Shown piece by piece: positions 60,141-64,000 of a DNA stretch of 64,000 bases. The stretch is from Liolophura sinensis. Its lineage: Eukaryota > Mollusca > Polyplacophora > Chitonida > Chitonidae. The translations under genes and the position numbers were made by a program. Each line of letters opens with the position of its first letter. Within the stretch, counting starts at the first letter, position 1. The DNA lies in contig NC_088295.1 in NCBI RefSeq assembly GCF_032854445.1, positions 55,843,249 to 55,907,248 of the forward strand, read 5' to 3'. The notes under the pieces were generated by a model. It saw only the letters and a program-made list of their open reading frames with translations. It did no database searches and was not told the origin of the DNA.

Positions 60141-63100
60141 CTGAATTAGCATGGAGTCACGAGAAACAAAGCTGGAATCTTTGTACAGAATCACTCATTA
60201 TCCTTAGTGACTAGACATACATTTGTAAACATATGTATTTTCAAAAAAACATCACCTCCAGTTTGGTACATTATATATAATAAAGAATTTATTGGGTATA
60301 TTTGGTTTACACAAGTAACGCATTGGTTTTGTTCACATAATATGGAATGTCGTGTACACAGCTTAAGAAATGGGAGACAAAAATGTACATTTGTAAAATA
60401 CCTGTACTGTATAGAAATTATAAATTAATTCTGGTCATATAATTACGTGGTGAGAACAATATTTCGTATTCTAGCTTACTAAATTACTAATCATTTACAA
60501 TGGCAGAGAACTGGTTGCGATATACATAAATGCATACTTCTCAACCTTAAGTATCCGTTATCATGATCAAAGCCCTATATCAAAACACACTTAAGAATTA
60601 TTATGAAATGCTTTTCAGGATTTTTTTCTCTCATTAAATGCTGGAAAGTGTGGTATCGGACATTCATAAAAAAAACTGTACCACATGCCATATTGTTTGA
60701 AGTACATGTAACTGCGACTCATTTGTCATCCTTTACGGTCAGTCATAGTATGGCAAGGATTATGTGTTGCTAGTGGCCAAGATGTTCAAACACCACAATA
60801 ATGTATTTATACTTTCTTAACCATGCATTTCAAACCCATCAGGATTTTCTAAAGTCGCCATCATTGTGACAATTTATAGTGGAGAGGAGGGGGGGGGGGA
60901 TTTATAGAGAAAACAAAACAAGTAAAATGTGGGGGTGGTGACTTACTAAAATAACCCAGGACAATCCATCAAAAGCGTTCCCTCCCCCCCAGCATTCCAT
61001 AACCTAATAAGAGGGCACAATGTGGTATTTTTCCAAATAAGGCTAACAGATGATGCATTGAAAGCTTCCAGAAAAGTTTTCATATTAACATTGCATGCCA
61101 TGAACAAAATGTGAGGCAACTCATGTAACAAAGGAGATGTAAACAAACACCTTAAAAAACCTAATACCGGTACTTCATGTGCACTATTGCATAATAGAAA
61201 AAAAACAAAAAAAGACCGAGTTACCAGCAGTGATGGATAGTATTAAACATGCTTAACAAGTTTAACAAAAACATTCTATTGCAGGAGGCTGTTAAACTAA
61301 CATTCCATTCTCAGCTGAATATTCATCTAGAATAATAATAATAAAAAAAAAATGTACCGGCATCTACCCCACATCACATACATCATGTACATGTGGCACC
61401 AATGGGTAGAGAATTGGAAGTATCCCAGAATTCCCATCGGATTTTCTTTCCTGCACCATTTTACTAGTCCTTAAGCCATTCCTAGAAGCTGGCATGGCAG
61501 GTCACTGGCTCCAAGAAAGGTATATTTGAGAGTCAACAGAGTTCTTATCAGGAATTATGCGATATAATTGTATATACAATTGTCCAGAGTTTTGTGGTGT
61601 ATTCTGAGACAGTGTCTTGTCACTGCTGAAGCAGCAGTACACATGTATGAAGTGTACATCAAACTGGTTTCTTAAAGCATGCTGATCACAAATAGGCAGT
61701 TGGAATCTGAAGCATTCATTCAGAGCCAAAAAGCTGGCACACTGACATTATGGAGACATACCAGCAGCCATGCAAGTGGACCGTTAGTCACAATCAAAGC
61801 ATCCTTACATTTCTTTCAAGCATATAACAATGTACAACAACAACAACAACAAAAATTCATACTGCAGGTCTCTTTTAGACACAACCATGTGTTAGCATAG
61901 ATGGAATGGGTATATATATATACGTGTACAGGATATATAATGATATACAAGCCAAACAGTAGTTGTAATTGTTTCTCCCAGCATATTATCATGCACTCGA
62001 CCACACAATGCATTTCATTGTGCATGGACAACCTTATGCACAGCTTTATTACGATAAATTCACATATATACAAATACATATATTTCCATTCCTCCCAGAT
62101 GATTCAACTCAATGTTGTTTTATACTCTGCCAGACTCAAAAGCCGAGTCTTTAACTCAGACTGTATACTTTGAGTGTACCACATTTGCAGTAAACCCTTG
62201 GCTTGCAAGGGCGCATCAATTTTTACCGTATTTCATGTAGAGTTTGGAATGTGAAAATTCACTTTCAGAAGCACACAGACATCAAAAGGATGCTTTTGAT
62301 ACCAACATGTAGGTTTTTCTGATAAGAAATTGTCAAACTTCACAAAAAACCCCCAAAGTTGCTCTATAAGGTGGATAATCAGAATCATGCAAAATGTGGC
62401 GCTTGAAATATGCTTAACTTTAGATTGGTATACAGTATCCATTGTATATGTTGGACAAACACATATATATTTGTCATCCTTGAGGATGGGAAGAAAAAAG
62501 AAATTAAGACCAGAAAAGCACAATTTGGACCACTAACAAAGAGACAAATGCACAATACAATTCACCATTTAGTCTCTATCAATTGCACTTCATTGCCAAT
62601 GTGAAGGCCATACCCTAGCAGACATGAAACACGGCATCATAGATGGTAGAGATCGGATCTATGTTATAAGTGACATCTTCAGTCTAGAGCATTGTTTGCA
62701 TACAATTCCCATCTTCAGTTATAGCCTAACAAAATAATATAGATTTTGTATTAAAACTGCTTTATGCTCAAAAGTCCACTTGTTATCTTTGAGTAATATA
62801 CATGTCCATCATTTTAATGAGATCTTGACCTGAAAAGTCCCATTAATCTTGAAGGAAAAAGATTTACAATCATGGCAATGGAAAAACAATATAGGCAATA
62901 TATACATGTAGTTTTGTCAAATGCATTGGCAAGAAATTTGTATTTATATGTAACTCCCCTTTTGAGTGATATTGCCTTAATCGTAAATTTTCCTTCTGTA
63001 CAATAGTATTTCTTCTTTGCACTTTGAAAAATTTAGCTTGAACTTCAAAACTTAAATCTGGTACTAAAACGCCACAGGGATAAGAGACAGAAGAAATAAC

Positions 63101-64000
63101 CTAGCATATACCTGACTCAAGATGGAGCAGTCGGAGACTGATGATCAAAATGATCAAAGAACTTAGGAGACAAATGATAGGTACATGTAGCATTAAGTAC
63201 CAAGTTCAGTCTATAAAACATTTCACAACACCTTGCTTAAAGCTGATAAAGCTGTCAAAAATGGCTTATTATCAGCTAAAATTTAGCCAAGATACTGCAG
63301 GACCGCCATCATGTATAAAAATGTGAAGAGAACCAAGGCGGAGGATCACGTAGCTTAGACTTAAGTCACTCTTCACTTGTGCTCTTAATCCTGAACTTTC
63401 AATTTAACATAAATACCATACTAATTTTCAATTCTGTCATGAAAGTTTTAGGACAACTCTAAGTAATAAATAATTCTCAGGTCAGATTCTCAAGTCTCAA
63501 CTTTATCTAACTTAAGTCTAAGACAACATTATGATCCTCAAGCCAGATATCTACCATTTTGTATACAAAAGAATAACAAATTATCAAATAATAAAACACA
63601 ACATCCCAGTATATTTTTAAAAGCTGAATTTGCAGAGTTATACCTGATGTAGGAAAAATTTTGAAGGACTGCGTGAATATTCAATGTTGTTCAGAGACAT
63701 ACAGTTTTGGTAAATTTAGCACAATTGATGTCACTTCCAAACACTTTTATATAGCACCATGATTCTCAAAATATGTGCCCCAAATATTCTCACACAGAAG
63801 GATTTTTATTTTCAACACACATGACAGGACACACTTCCCAGATCTGAATTTCTCTAAGAATTCTTCCCTTTAAGGTTTTCATGATTTCGTATGTGTAATT
63901 TGAAAACTTTGTGGCTTGGCACTGAATGGTTAGAGACAAGTCTACACTCAACTAAAAAGGGCCCCACACATACATGTTTGTTAAGGACATGTGGACACTT
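60141..64000. other. Unassigned AT-rich sequence
   Basis: No tRNA, SINE, LINE or credible coding region seen. Minor tracts: G10 at about 60888, (CAA)n at about 61836-61852, TA run at about 61912. The even composition and lack of repeats contrast with the rest of the window and would fit an intron or long 3' UTR, but nothing proves that. Confidence 0.4.

Noticed and set aside
60141-64000. Several 60-96 codon open frames on both strands
   Set aside because: No recognisable motif, no codon signal I can see, and overlaps on both strands; consistent with chance.

Overview
The window is eukaryotic nuclear DNA, AT-rich, with no intact protein-coding gene that I can support. Two tRNA-derived SINE families recur. 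One has the head and tail I associate with V-SINEs of the molluscan RUDI type; the other ends in a TTGAGTACGACGTTAAACCCCAAGC-like tail. With three broken L1/Tx1-like LINEs, they suggest a lophotrochozoan, most likely a mollusc. That assignment rests on recollection, not on a search.

The main content is a tandem array of proline tRNA genes, about 6.5-51.9 kb, with an isolated gene at 2.4 kb. Each unit of about 4.8-5.4 kb carries tRNA-Pro(AGG) on the plus strand, then tRNA-Pro(CGG) and tRNA-Pro(TGG) on the minus strand, so all three nuclear proline isoacceptors are packed together. I count 10 AGG, 9 CGG and 8 TGG loci. One CGG is a 3' stub, one AGG has a 6-nt anticodon loop, one TGG has a wrecked acceptor stem, and several CGG copies carry stem or tertiary-contact mutations. 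AGG genes begin at 2436, 9528, 14876, 19630, 25063, 30213, 35642, 42274, 50465 (minus) and 51033.

Layout: 0-5.8 kb holds old, diverged relatives of the unit, SINEs and decayed tRNAs. A decayed inverted repeat lies at 5.9-6.5 kb. Units U0-U5 fill 6.46-35.6 kb. U6 (35.6-42.3 kb) contains a fragment of LINE A. U7 (42.3-50.4 kb) contains LINE B. A palindrome at 50.4-51.2 kb holds two head-to-head AGG genes, and a compact AGG-CGG unit (51.0-51.8 kb) looks like the ancestral arrangement before SINEs enlarged the unit. LINE C (51.9-57.05 kb) has a 13-bp target-site duplication. Beyond it are one more tRNA relic (57.2 kb), degenerate minisatellites, a 56-bp minisatellite interrupted by a 200-N gap, one SINE, and about 3.8 kb with nothing recognisable.

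Functionally the window is a tRNA-Pro dosage locus. Each gene has internal A and B boxes, a nearby T-run terminator and an A/T-rich element about 25-36 bp upstream. Copies appear to be made by unit duplication and lost by point decay, deletion and transposon insertion.
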